Part shown: piece after piece, positions 10,774-18,577 of the stretch
Layout: every line of letters starts with the position of its first letter
Position numbering within the stretch: the stretch's first letter is position 1
Source of the DNA: Halpernia frigidisoli
GTDB taxonomy: Bacteria; Bacteroidota; Bacteroidia; Flavobacteriales; Weeksellaceae
Direction of reading: 5' to 3'
DNA length: 64,000 bases
Assembly: GCF_900113805.1 (NCBI RefSeq)
Contig: NZ_FOQT01000004.1
Span: 353,489-417,488, forward strand
The notes under the pieces: generated by a model
What the model was told of the DNA's origin: nothing
The model's input: the letters and a program-made list of their open reading frames with translations, nothing else
The model's database searches: none
Made by a program: the position numbers and the translations under genes

Positions 10774-10956
10774 ATGCTGTAATTTTTGCTTTAAAGTTTT
10801 AGAAGTCCAAATTTAAGAAATTATAAATTGAAAATGTGATAATTTTATAGAGATAAGATATTTATACTATTGCCAAAGATTATTAATGTTAGCAATTTTC
10901 ATTAAAATGAAAGAAATAGTATGTTAATTATTACCGAAAAAAAATCCGAAATAAAT

Positions 10957-11265
10957 TCACAAATAGATTTTTTCTTCCCGGCATCTGTCCAAAATATATT
11001 TTTTTAAATTTAAAATAGATTCCTGATATTGTGGTTCTTCATAGCCAAAACGCTCATGTTCAATTTGTTCTTTTTCGAGGGCGTTGCAACCTTTTATTAC
11101 TTCCTGCAACATATCTTTCATCGCTAATTCTTTGTTGCTGGCTTTCTCAAATTTAAATTCAATATTTTCCTCTTCAAGTTCATTGCAATATTCCAAAAGA
11201 TCCATCACTTCCGGCTCATCTAATAAAGAAAGATTATTATTAAAAAGTTCTCGCGGAGATTTCAT
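10957..11265 (-). CDS. Hypothetical acidic helical protein
   Basis: 102 residues, family not recognised. The sequence is acidic and predicted to be largely helical (LLEYCNELEEENIEF; LNLKKYILDRCREEKIYL), with no signal peptide or membrane segment, so it is probably cytosolic. It is divergent from the CD225/DUF2752 pair across a 94-base AT-rich gap. Length, codon use and clean start (ATG at 11263-11265) support a real gene. Confidence 0.6.
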   Translation of the reverse strand: MKSPRELFNNNLSLLDEPEVMDLLEYCNELEEENIEFKFEKASNKELAMKDMLQEVIKGCNALEKEQIEHERFGYEEPQYQESILNLKKYILDRCREEKIYL

Positions 11266-11359
11266 CGTAATAATATTGAAAGGTTTTAAAACAAATTTAT
11301 AAATTTTGAAATCAATATTTAAAAATTGTAAAGATTTAATATATTTACAAAAAATAACT

Positions 11360-11653
11360 ATGGAAAATTACAGTAATCCCGTTCAAAATCAAAGTGGAAT
11401 CCCGCCTAAAACCTGGCTGGTAGAATCAATTTTAGTCACAATTTTTTGTTGCCAGATTTTGGGCATCATCAGTATAATTTATTCTGCTGGTGTAGAATCT
11501 AAATTCTACAGAGGCGATGTTGCAGGTGCAGAAAGTGCCTCCAGAACTGCTAAAACGTTAGTGATGGTAAGTGTAGGTATAGGTTTGGTAAGTATTGTGA
11601 TATTTGTTGCATTGGGTGGCATGGCAATTTTATCAGGAATGATGAACCGTTAA
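11360..11653 (+). CDS. CD225/dispanin-family membrane protein
   Basis: 97 residues from the ATG at 11360. The frame is open further upstream, but the methionine before the Pro/Asn-rich head is the natural start. Two hydrophobic segments (LVESILVTIFCCQILGIISI, and a C-terminal one ending GGMAIL) flank a loop with SKFYRGDVAGAESASRTAK, the signature arrangement of bacterial CD225/dispanin proteins. Function in bacteria is unknown. Its stop codon overlaps the next start (TAATG), so translation is coupled to the DUF2752 gene. Confidence 0.85.
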   Translation: MENYSNPVQNQSGIPPKTWLVESILVTIFCCQILGIISIIYSAGVESKFYRGDVAGAESASRTAKTLVMVSVGIGLVSIVIFVALGGMAILSGMMNR

Positions 11654-12033
11654 TGTGGATCAGGGAAAATAAATTATTATTTCTATTAATTGTATTATTA
11701 TTAGCTTTCGGATTTGCATTTTATTATTTCGTAGATCCGCTTTCTAATAATTTTATAATTAAATGTCCTTTTAAAGCTGTTACCGGTTTAGATTGTCCGG
11801 GTTGCGGCAGTCAGCGGGCGATTCATGAACTGCTTCATGGCAACTTCAGAAAAGCATTTTCATATAATCCACTATTTATAATTGCGCTTCCTTATGCTTT
11901 TGTTGGAATTTTATTTGAATGGTTTTCTTTAAAATATAAATTCCCGAAAACCCGCAAAATTCTTTTTGGTAAAAATGCAATCTATATAGTTGCGACTGTT
12001 ATCATCGCCTTTTTCATTTTGCGAAATTTTTAA
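11653..12033 (+). CDS. DUF2752 domain membrane protein
   Basis: 126 residues with three likely membrane segments (near residues 8-28, 78-96 and 108-124). The DUF2752 core is the cysteine motif CPFKAVTGLDCPGCGSQRA followed by HELLHGNFRKAFSYNP. Proteins of this family are small, membrane-embedded and of unknown function. The gene starts within the stop codon of the CD225 gene, and the pairing of these two families suggests a shared role at the inner membrane (inference). Confidence 0.88.
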   Translation: MWIRENKLLFLLIVLLLAFGFAFYYFVDPLSNNFIIKCPFKAVTGLDCPGCGSQRAIHELLHGNFRKAFSYNPLFIIALPYAFVGILFEWFSLKYKFPKTRKILFGKNAIYIVATVIIAFFILRNF

Positions 12034-12059
12034 TTATTATTTTTGGCGTTTATTTTGTA

Positions 12060-12752
12060 ATGAAGCCTTTTATGAAAAATTTTGTCTTATTCTTTTTATT
12101 TTATTCCGTCAGTATATTTTCTGCGCAAAGCGACAGTTTATCGGTCAATAAAATCCCGGATCTTATTCCTCAAAAAATTAATGGCAATTTTGGATATGTT
12201 AATCATAAAAGCAAATTTGTGATTGCACCAAAATATAATCTTGCGATGTTTTTCAACACCGACTGTAATTTGCTGAATTCTAAAAATAAAAAAGTAAGAC
12301 CTTTCGGCAGTGCAGATTTTGCTACGGTAGAAGAAAATAAAATAGCTTATAGAATTGATAAAAAAGGCAAAAAAGTATACAAATATTTAAAACAGGATTT
12401 AGCAACTTGTCCTGTGGAATATAAAGCTCAAAAATACAAAGCTTACATCATGCAGGGATTTTATGGATTGGTCGATAAAGATTCTGTTAATGAAGGAAAT
12501 TATAAAGATTTCGTTATTTATCCACAATTTCAAAGGCTGCATGTGATGGAAGGAAATGATATTGATAATCCAATGATCGTAGCAGTTTACAACAACAAAT
12601 TTGGCGTTATAGACAAAAACGCAAAAGTTATTATTCCTTTTATTTATGCGGATATTAAATTAAATTTTTCCTGGCTTTTAGGCAAAATGTTTGAAGTAAG
12701 CGTTGATAATAAGGAATACTTCTACGTAGATGAAAATAATGTGGCTTACTAA
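12060..12752 (+). CDS. Exported WG-repeat-like protein
   Basis: 230 residues with a signal peptide (KNFVLFFLFYSVSIFSAQ). The mature part contains degenerate WG-type repeats: NGNFGYVNHKSKFVIAPKYN near the N-terminus, YGLVDKDSV in the middle, and NKFGVIDKNAKVIIPFIYAD near the C-terminus. Such repeats form small beta units in exported proteins of unknown function. It lies 26 bases after the DUF2752 gene on the same strand and may be co-transcribed with the CD225/DUF2752 pair. The start could also be the Met five codons in. Confidence 0.7.
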   Translation: MKPFMKNFVLFFLFYSVSIFSAQSDSLSVNKIPDLIPQKINGNFGYVNHKSKFVIAPKYNLAMFFNTDCNLLNSKNKKVRPFGSADFATVEENKIAYRIDKKGKKVYKYLKQDLATCPVEYKAQKYKAYIMQGFYGLVDKDSVNEGNYKDFVIYPQFQRLHVMEGNDIDNPMIVAVYNNKFGVIDKNAKVIIPFIYADIKLNFSWLLGKMFEVSVDNKEYFYVDENNVAY

Positions 12753-12792
12753 TTTTAGTTTTTAAAAATACCTTTCTATTTATAAGAAAATT

Positions 12793-12869
12793 GCGCCCCG
12801 ACTTGAACGGAACTCCTTTTTTTTGCATTTGAAAAAAAAGAGTGGGAGTGGAAGGCGGAAATGTGCGCC
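12793..12869 (-). repeat. Dispersed palindromic repeat, copy B (inverted, with extra downstream DNA)
   Basis: One of four copies in the window, read on the minus strand. The left arm is GGCGC..CCGCCTTCC..CCCACTC and the right arm GGAGTTCC..CAAGTCGGGGCGC, around an A8/T8 stem. This copy has GCGC arms where the others have GCAGC/GCTGC, so pairing is kept. Compared with copy C, about 45 extra bases follow on the plus-strand right side, after which GCGCC plus an A-run (12910-12922) reappears. Confidence 0.8.
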
Positions 12870-12957
12870 GAAATAAAATTATAAATACACATTCGGCTGA
12901 GTTAAATGGGCGCCTAAAAAAAATCCAATATTTTTAAATAAAATTTCAATATTTTTC

Positions 12958-12965
12958 TATATTTG
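12958..12965 (+). promoter_or_regulatory. -7 promoter box upstream of the TPP riboswitch
   Basis: TATATTTG matches the Bacteroidetes TAnnTTTG element. It would start transcription near 12970, a few bases before the TPP aptamer. No convincing TTG is seen in the -33 region. Confidence 0.55.
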
Positions 12966-12974
12966 CACAAAGAA

Positions 12975-13046
12975 AAAAGGGGTGCTGTGAAAGGCTGAGA
13001 TGATACCCAAAGAACCTGGAACAGGTAATGCTGTTTAGGGAATTTT
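12975..13046 (+). ncRNA. TPP riboswitch (THI element)
   Basis: The conserved core is present in order: GGGGTGC (12979-12985), GGCTGAGATGATACCC (12993-13008), GAACCTGG-ACAGGTAATGC (13012-13031) and a closing AGGGAA (13037-13042). A weak P1 can form between the 5' A-run and the 3' TTTT. This senses thiamine pyrophosphate and lies 128 bases ahead of a TonB-dependent receptor, matching the known thiamine-regulated outer-membrane receptor arrangement in Bacteroidetes. Confidence 0.93.
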
Positions 13047-13048
13047 AA

Positions 13049-13140
13049 TAATGTAACAATAAATCAATTTAACAGTGTAGCAATTGTAATTGGTAAATTG
13101 GTAAACTTTTTTACTGTTACATTAGATTATCGCCCCTTTT
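13049..13140 (+). promoter_or_regulatory. Probable expression platform of the TPP riboswitch
   Basis: A long imperfect hairpin can form: TAATGTAACA (13049-13058) with TGTTACATTA (13115-13124), and inside it CAATTTA (13065-13071) with TAAATTG (13094-13100). After it, CGCCCCTTTT (13131-13140) is complementary over 10 positions (one G-U) to the aptamer 5' strand AAAAGGGGTG (12975-12984). The two structures exclude each other, as expected of a switch. Confidence 0.5.
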
Positions 13141-13173
13141 ATTCTAATAATTTATTTAAAAAAAATTAAAAGA

Positions 13174-15279
13174 ATGAAAGGATTTATTTTTTTAGGACTT
13201 TGTGCAGGTCCATTATTTTTTGCACAATCTACCCAGGATTCTCTCACTACGAAAGAGATCGAGTCCGTTAATTTTACCCGCAGACTGCCGGTTGCAAAAG
13301 ACATTATTAATGTTGAAAAAGATCTGAGCGGCAAAAATCTCGGTCAGGATCTACCCATTTTACTTAAGAATCAAACCTCGGTTTTATCAACTTCAGATGC
13401 TGGAAACGGCGTTGGTTACACGGGTTTTAGAATTCGTGGGGTTGGCGGTGCTTCAATTAACGTTATGTTAAATGGCGTTCCTTACAATGATTCTGAAAGT
13501 CAGGGCACTTATTTTGTGGATGTTCCGGATCTTGCGAGTTCGGCGTCGCAAATCGTTATTCAGCGCGGCGTGGGAACTTCCAGCAATGGTGTTTCGGCTT
13601 TTGGCGCGAGTGTAAATGTTTTAACTAAAAATCCATCGGAAAAATTTTATTTAAAATCTGATGAAAGTTTTGGCTCATTTAATACTTATAAATATTCGGC
13701 GGAAATTGGTTCGGGGAAATTTTTAAATAATAAATTGTCTGTTTCGGGAAGATATTCTAAAATTCATTCTGACGGATATATTGACCGCGCTTTTTCCGAT
13801 CTGGATTCTTACCAGTTTTCTGCTTTATTTGAAGCCAATAAAACAAAATTGCGCTTTATTACTTTTGGTGGAAAGGAAAAGACGTACCAAGCTTATAATG
13901 GAATTGCACGCGAAACCTGGTTGACAGATCCAAAATTTAATATTTCAGGCGCGATTTTTAATTCTGATTATTCTCAGATCACTGGATTTTATGATGATGA
14001 AACGGATAATTATAAACAAAACCATTATCAATTATTATGGGAACAAAATTTAAATAAAAACTGGAATTTAGAAACCACTTTTCATTACACAAAAGGGCAG
14101 GGTTACTACAAAAATTATAAACAGGACGCGGATTTTGCTAAATATAATTTGCCTAATATTTTCCTAAATAATCAGGAAATAACAAGTACAGATTTTACCC
14201 GGAAAAAGTGGCTAAATAATGATTTTTACGGCGCAGTTTCGACTTTGTATGGAAAGTTTCAAAACTTAGATCTGAATTTAGGCGCCGTTGCAAATCAATA
14301 TTTTGGGCGACATTACGGCAATGTTTCCGGTGTTCAGTTTCCACAAATTGACGAGTCTGAATATTATCGCAATTCTTCTTTAAAAAATGAAGTTTCCGGT
14401 TTTGCAAAAGCTTTGGTGAAAGCAGATCAGTTTGAATTTTTTGGCGATCTGCAATTAAGAAATATTGATTATTCTACTAAAATTCAACAGCAAGGTGATG
14501 ATGAAGGTGCGGTTGTAGATAAAAACTGGCTCTTTTTTAATCCAAAAGTTGGGGTAAATTATCAAATCAACGGCGGAAAATTATTTTTGTCTTACGCGCA
14601 TGCTCACCGTGAGCCAAACCGTGACGATCTTTTTTCAAACCCTGAAACGCAGCCGGAAAAACTGCACGATTTTGAAGCAGGTTTAGAAAAAACATTCGGT
14701 AAAGCCTCTTTCACGGCTAATCTATATTATATGAATTATAAAAACCAGTTGGTTTATAATGGACAGATCAATAATGTGGGCGAATTTATCCGCATAAATT
14801 CAGGGAAAAGTTACCGCGCAGGAATTGAAATAGCAACCATAATTCCACTTTCTGAAAAATTCCTTTTAGCTGCAAACGCCACTTTTAGTCAAAACAGAAA
14901 TAGAGATTTTACTACGGACGGGGGAAATTTAATTGGAAAAACACACATTTCACTTTCGCCTGATCTTCTGTCGAATCTTAGTTTGCAATATTCACCACTT
15001 AAAAATCTAAGCTTTAAAGTGCAAAATCAATATGTTGGCAAACAATATTTAGATAATTCTGATGATATTATTAACCGTTTAAATGATTATTTAATGACTG
15101 ACCTTTCTGCGCAATATAATTTTAAGCTAAAAAAGAACGATTTTTCTTTAAATTTTTTGGTAAATAATGTTCTCGATAAAAAATACGTAAACAACGGTTT
15201 TGTTTATGAAGGTCCTTATTATTTTTCGCAAGCAGGCGTAAATTTTATGCTTGGTTTATCCTGGAAATTCACGAAATAA
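13174..15279 (+). CDS. TonB-dependent receptor under TPP riboswitch control, probable thiamine importer
   Basis: 701 residues: signal peptide (KGFIFLGLCAGPLFFAQ), plug domain (about 35-160, with VGYTGFRIRGVGGASINVML and GVPYNDSESQG, ending in SAFGASVNVLTK), then a 22-strand-type barrel with NVLDKKYVNNG and a C-terminal GLSWKFTK ending in aromatic/basic residues typical for outer-membrane insertion. The upstream TPP riboswitch indicates uptake of thiamine or a thiamine precursor (inference from regulation, supported by earlier comparative genomics of Bacteroidetes). It is a single-gene unit ended by a terminator; no inner-membrane thiamine transporter gene lies next to it. Confidence 0.9.
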   Translation: MKGFIFLGLCAGPLFFAQSTQDSLTTKEIESVNFTRRLPVAKDIINVEKDLSGKNLGQDLPILLKNQTSVLSTSDAGNGVGYTGFRIRGVGGASINVMLNGVPYNDSESQGTYFVDVPDLASSASQIVIQRGVGTSSNGVSAFGASVNVLTKNPSEKFYLKSDESFGSFNTYKYSAEIGSGKFLNNKLSVSGRYSKIHSDGYIDRAFSDLDSYQFSALFEANKTKLRFITFGGKEKTYQAYNGIARETWLTDPKFNISGAIFNSDYSQITGFYDDETDNYKQNHYQLLWEQNLNKNWNLETTFHYTKGQGYYKNYKQDADFAKYNLPNIFLNNQEITSTDFTRKKWLNNDFYGAVSTLYGKFQNLDLNLGAVANQYFGRHYGNVSGVQFPQIDESEYYRNSSLKNEVSGFAKALVKADQFEFFGDLQLRNIDYSTKIQQQGDDEGAVVDKNWLFFNPKVGVNYQINGGKLFLSYAHAHREPNRDDLFSNPETQPEKLHDFEAGLEKTFGKASFTANLYYMNYKNQLVYNGQINNVGEFIRINSGKSYRAGIEIATIIPLSEKFLLAANATFSQNRNRDFTTDGGNLIGKTHISLSPDLLSNLSLQYSPLKNLSFKVQNQYVGKQYLDNSDDIINRLNDYLMTDLSAQYNFKLKKNDFSLNFLVNNVLDKKYVNNGFVYEGPYYFSQAGVNFMLGLSWKFTK

Positions 15280-15300
15280 TTCCAAAAAATATCTAATTAT

Positions 15301-15330
15301 AAAAGGCTGCCGATTGGCAGTCTTTTTTTT
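15301..15330 (+). terminator. Intrinsic terminator of the TPP-regulated receptor gene
   Basis: Stem AAAAGGCTGCC (15301-15311) and GGCAGTCTTTT (15316-15326), GATT loop, one G-U pair, followed by a T-run to 15330. Confidence 0.88.
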
Positions 15331-15451
15331 ATCAAATTAAAATATTTATAAATTCAGAAATTTGCAAAGAGCCTTCTACAGGACGATTTTTCTCATTATG
15401 GGACAATGGTAAACCGATTAACTTAAGTGAAATTTATAAGAAATTTAGCTT

Positions 15452-15478
15452 TTGAATGTGAATTATTTAATACATTTG
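15452..15478 (+). promoter_or_regulatory. Promoter of the small T9SS cargo gene
   Basis: TTG at 15452-15454 and TACATTTG at 15471-15478, 16 bases apart, match the Bacteroidetes -33/-7 consensus. The start codon at 15502 lies 23 bases downstream, which supports the shorter gene start. Confidence 0.6.
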
Positions 15479-15501
15479 TTTTTAACAAAAAAATATTTTT
15501 T

Positions 15502-16176
15502 ATGAAAAAACTTTTATTTTCTTTCATTATTCTTGCAGGCAGTTTGTTAACAAATGCACAGCAAATGAAAATTACAATTACCGGAAGTACGGTAAAATTT
15601 ACAACAAGAGTTGATAGTTCAACAGGAACAGATTGGACTTCAGCTCCTGTTTATTTGTACGCTTATTCTGAAGTAGCAGACAATTCTGCAGGTGTTTTTA
15701 AAGAACTTTTAGGTTCTTTTGGCGGCACAATTTTGGTGGACGATGGTATGGGTAATTTTAGCACAACGGTAAATTTATCGTCTTTTTATCCATCGGGAAC
15801 TGTTGTAAACAACATCAAATTTATTTACACAGCGCCGAACGGTTCTGGTGGATTTTTCCAAAATCCAGGTTCAGGAGGTTTTAGTACGACAGATGCGTCG
15901 CATACTTCTGGTTGGAGCGCTGTTACAGTTGCAAGTTTAGGTGTAAACGATTTGTCAAATGCTAAGAAAAATTCTTTCGTGGCAAATGGTAAACTTTACA
16001 CAAAACAAACGGGTAATTTAGATGTTAAAGTTTATGACATGACTGGTAAAATCGTTGCACAATCTCAGGTGAAATCTTCGGATGCAGCTTTAGATCTTAA
16101 TGTGAAACAAACCGGAACTTACATTGTAAAAGTATCCAATGGAAGCCAAACAGAAACAGTGAAATTTATCAAATAA
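15502..16176 (+). CDS. Small secreted protein with T9SS type A sorting domain
   Basis: 224 residues from the ATG at 15502, chosen because MKKLLFSFIILAGSLLTNAQ is a signal peptide and a promoter lies just upstream. The frame extends upstream without adding sense. The middle (about 25-140) is beta-rich and resembles no family I know (KITITGSTVKFTTRVDSSTG). The C-terminal 70 residues are a type A sorting domain: NGKLYTKQTGNLDVKVYDM, then TGKIVAQSQ and a final TGTYIVKVSNG followed by a short basic end. The type IX system would carry it across the outer membrane and cut off this domain. Confidence 0.85.
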   Translation: MKKLLFSFIILAGSLLTNAQQMKITITGSTVKFTTRVDSSTGTDWTSAPVYLYAYSEVADNSAGVFKELLGSFGGTILVDDGMGNFSTTVNLSSFYPSGTVVNNIKFIYTAPNGSGGFFQNPGSGGFSTTDASHTSGWSAVTVASLGVNDLSNAKKNSFVANGKLYTKQTGNLDVKVYDMTGKIVAQSQVKSSDAALDLNVKQTGTYIVKVSNGSQTETVKFIK

Positions 16177-16196
16177 TTTTCTTTGTTTTAAATTTT

Positions 16197-16227
16197 AAAA
16201 GACTGCTTTTTAGCGGTCTTTTTTTTT
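16197..16227 (+). terminator. Intrinsic terminator of the T9SS cargo gene
   Basis: Stem AAAAGACTGCT (16197-16207) and AGCGGTCTTTT (16212-16222) with TTTT loop and a T-run; one G-U pair. Confidence 0.85.
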
Positions 16228-16241
16228 GATTAAATTTACTT

Positions 16242-16249
16242 TAAATTTG
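16242..16249 (+). promoter_or_regulatory. -7 box almost touching the start codon
   Basis: TAAATTTG ends nine bases before the ATG at 16258. Transcription would start within a few bases of the start codon, so the message is probably leaderless or nearly so. The run ATGATGATG offers three in-phase starts. Confidence 0.5.
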
Positions 16250-16257
16250 CGCAAATT

Positions 16258-16935
16258 ATGATGATGACGGATCTTATCTTAAAATATTTATCGCTCAATA
16301 ATCAAGTTAAAATTTCGGGTTTTGGTATTTTTTACCAGAAAGATTCGCCTGCATTTTATGACGAAACAACTGCTGCACTTTTACCGCCGGGAAAAGAACT
16401 TTTTTTCACAGTTGATTTTGATTTAAAAGACAATGAATTTGCCCGGTTTTTTGCGGGACAAAAAAATATGACGATTGGCGAAAGCGAAGCAAAAATTCTC
16501 GAAACTGCCAATTACTGGAAATCAACGTTAGAAAATAACAAAGAACTTGAAATTCCTGAACTCGGAAATTTTTATGTAAATGATACAGAACTTGTCTTCA
16601 AAGGAAAACGTTTGATCACTCATAATCCGGATAATTTTGGACTTGAAGAAGTAAATCTTTCGCAGTTGAAAAAAAGCACTTTTACCGAAATTTCATCAGA
16701 ACCAAACGATTATAAAAAAAGCACTAACAAAGTTTGGTGGTTGCTTTTTATCCTTCCTGCAGCAGTAATTATTTATTACGCGACGCAAAATCCCGAATTG
16801 ATTTTCGGAAAAAAATCATTTCCTCAGCCAAATAAAATAAAATCGAATCCGGTAAGTAAAAAAGACAGTTTAAAAAATAAAACCGTAAAAATGGATTCTG
16901 TTTCTCTAAAAAATACTCAAAATGCCCAAAAATAA
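16258..16935 (+). CDS. HU-CCDC81-like domain protein with one membrane segment
   Basis: 225 residues. The N-terminal 135 residues match the pattern of the two bacterial HU-CCDC81 domains: LILKYLSLNNQVKISGFGIF then PPGKELFFTVDF, and a second unit KELEIPELGNFYVNDTELVF with FKGKRLITHNPDNFGLEEV. A transmembrane helix follows (VWWLLFILPAAVIIYYA, 159-175) and then a short lysine-rich tail. Relatives in Bacteroidetes often end in a SPOR domain that binds peptidoglycan; none is visible here. The start may be any of three adjacent ATGs. The gene overlaps the thioesterase gene by 14 bases. Confidence 0.75.
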   Translation: MMMTDLILKYLSLNNQVKISGFGIFYQKDSPAFYDETTAALLPPGKELFFTVDFDLKDNEFARFFAGQKNMTIGESEAKILETANYWKSTLENNKELEIPELGNFYVNDTELVFKGKRLITHNPDNFGLEEVNLSQLKKSTFTEISSEPNDYKKSTNKVWWLLFILPAAVIIYYATQNPELIFGKKSFPQPNKIKSNPVSKKDSLKNKTVKMDSVSLKNTQNAQK

Positions 16936-17440
16936 AAAGACCGTTGGTGAATCGCTGACGGTGATGACAAATATCGTTTTACCCAACGAAACCAATTCCT
17001 TAAGAAATTTATTCGGTGGAGAATTGCTTGCAAAAATGGACCGTTGCGCCGCAATTGCTGCTGCCAGACATTGCGCCAGAAGAGTTGTGACGGCTTCAGT
17101 GAACCACGTTTCTTTCGATAAACCCATTCCCGAAGGCGGAATTGTGGTTTTGGAAGCCAAAGTTTCCCGCGCATTTTCCACCTCTATGGAAATTTACGTA
17201 GACGTTTGGTTGGACGATCCCATAAGACAAACGAAAGTGCATACCAATGATGGTATTTACACTTTCGTCGCGGTCGATGAATATAACGTTCCTGTGCCAA
17301 TTCCGGAGGCAATTCCAGAAACTGATCAGGAAATCGAACGCTGGAATGCGGCGTTGCGCAGAAAAGAATTGTCTCTCATTTTAGGAGGCAGAATGAAGGC
17401 CGAAGACAGCGTAGAATTGAAAAAACTATTTTCCAAGTAA
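16922..17440 (+). CDS. Acyl-CoA thioesterase, hotdog fold
   Basis: 172 residues with a hotdog core: NETNSLRNLFGGELLAKMD (about 22-40), RRVVTASVNHVSFDKPIPEG and LEAKVSRAFSTSMEIYVDVW. This is the YciA/brown-fat-inducible thioesterase type that hydrolyses acyl-CoA to free acid and CoA in the cytosol; the Asn/Asp-containing N-terminal helix motif is the family's active-site region. It overlaps the preceding HU-CCDC81-like gene by 14 bases, so it is likely co-expressed. A copy of the dispersed repeat follows directly after the stop codon. Confidence 0.88.
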   Translation: MPKNKKTVGESLTVMTNIVLPNETNSLRNLFGGELLAKMDRCAAIAAARHCARRVVTASVNHVSFDKPIPEGGIVVLEAKVSRAFSTSMEIYVDVWLDDPIRQTKVHTNDGIYTFVAVDEYNVPVPIPEAIPETDQEIERWNAALRRKELSLILGGRMKAEDSVELKKLFSK

Positions 17441-17447
17441 ATTTTTT

Positions 17448-17529
17448 GGGCAGCTTTATCCGTCTTCCGTTCCCGCTTTTTTGCTCGTCGCTCCTCCTCA
17501 CAAAAAGAGCTCCACTCAAGCCGGGCTGC
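17448..17529 (+). repeat. Dispersed palindromic repeat, copy A
   Basis: Starts GGGCAGC (17448-17454) after a T-run and ends GGGCTGC (17523-17529). The conserved arms are TCCGTCTTCCGTTCCCGC and GAGCTCCACTCAAGCCGG, around a CTTTTTTG / CAAAAAG stem with a variable loop. It starts seven bases after the thioesterase stop codon. Confidence 0.82.
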
Positions 17530-17573
17530 AAAGTGTCGCAAATAATTCGGTAATTTTTTTAAAATAAAACTTT

Positions 17574-18503
17574 ATGATGATCTTACTTTTAGATAAAAAT
17601 CATCCTTTAATAGAAGAACAACTTTCTGCCAAAGGTTTCACTTTTGAGGAAGATTTTACTTCAACTTACGAGGAGGTTTTAGAAAAAATTTCAGATTTTG
17701 AAGGTGTCATTATCCGCAGTAGAATTCCTTTAGACGAAAATTTCCTGCGTCACGCCAAGCATTTAAAATTCATCGCGAGAGTTGGCGCAGGAATGGAAAA
17801 TATTAATGTTGAAGTCGCAAAAGAATTAGGAATTTCTTTGATAAATTCGCCGGAAGGAAACCGTGATGCCGTTGCAGAACAGGTTTTAGGAATGATTTTG
17901 CTTTTAACAAACCGGTTAATTATTTCTTCAGAAGAAGTAAAAAAAGGAATCTGGAAACGAGAAGAAAACCGTGGCGAAGAATTATTGGGCAAAACTTTCG
18001 GAATTATTGGTTATGGAAATATGGGAAAAGCCGTTGCTAAAAGATTAAGTGGTTTTAGTACGAAAACCATATTTTATGATATTTTGCCCAATTTATCAGA
18101 CGAATTTGCAACACAGGTTTCATTAGAAGAATTACAAAAAAATGCAGATTTTATAAGTTTACATTTGCCGATCGACAAAAGCACACATTACATTATTAAT
18201 GAAGACTTCATCTCAAAAATGCAGAAAAACTTCTATATAATAAACACAGCGCGCGGAAAAAACATCGATACAGAAGCGCTTGCTAATGCTTTAAAATCCG
18301 GAAAAATAAAAGGTGCAGCTTTCGATGTTTTGGAATTCGAAAAAGCCTCCTTTGAAAATATCGAGATTGAAAACATGGATTTAGATTTCCTTTTAAATTC
18401 AGAAAAAGTTTTGATCACACCACATATTGCCGGTTGGACTATTGAAAGTAAAGAGAAACTAGCGCAGGTAATCGTTGATAAAATTCTGTTAAAGTATTCT
18501 TAA
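17574..18503 (+). CDS. D-isomer 2-hydroxyacid dehydrogenase, phosphoglycerate dehydrogenase type
   Basis: 309 residues, two-domain D-2-hydroxyacid dehydrogenase without a C-terminal ACT domain. The NAD-binding motif is FGIIGYGNMGKAVAKRL (about 142-158). The catalytic set is Arg in NTARGKNIDTEAL, Glu in AAFDVLEFEKAS, and His in ITPHIAGWTIES. AVAEQVLGMILLL is the family hinge helix. The likely reaction is oxidation of 3-phosphoglycerate in serine synthesis, but related 2-ketoacid reductases share the same motifs, and no other serine-pathway gene is adjacent. Confidence 0.8.
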   Translation: MMILLLDKNHPLIEEQLSAKGFTFEEDFTSTYEEVLEKISDFEGVIIRSRIPLDENFLRHAKHLKFIARVGAGMENINVEVAKELGISLINSPEGNRDAVAEQVLGMILLLTNRLIISSEEVKKGIWKREENRGEELLGKTFGIIGYGNMGKAVAKRLSGFSTKTIFYDILPNLSDEFATQVSLEELQKNADFISLHLPIDKSTHYIINEDFISKMQKNFYIINTARGKNIDTEALANALKSGKIKGAAFDVLEFEKASFENIEIENMDLDFLLNSEKVLITPHIAGWTIESKEKLAQVIVDKILLKYS

Positions 18504-18577
18504 TCTTTTGTGCAGGCTTAGGTTTTAAAAAGAATATTCCTAAATTCGTTTTTTCAAAAAAAAATCTGCCTTTAATA

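Noticed and set aside
13174..15279. Naming the receptor BtuB (vitamin B12)
   Set aside because: The leader holds a TPP element, not a cobalamin element, so thiamine is the better guess.
17326..17541. Minus-strand frame of 71 residues over the thioesterase end and repeat copy A
   Set aside because: It covers the dispersed repeat and the antisense of a real gene; repeat arms produce chance open frames with odd Arg/Lys-rich products.
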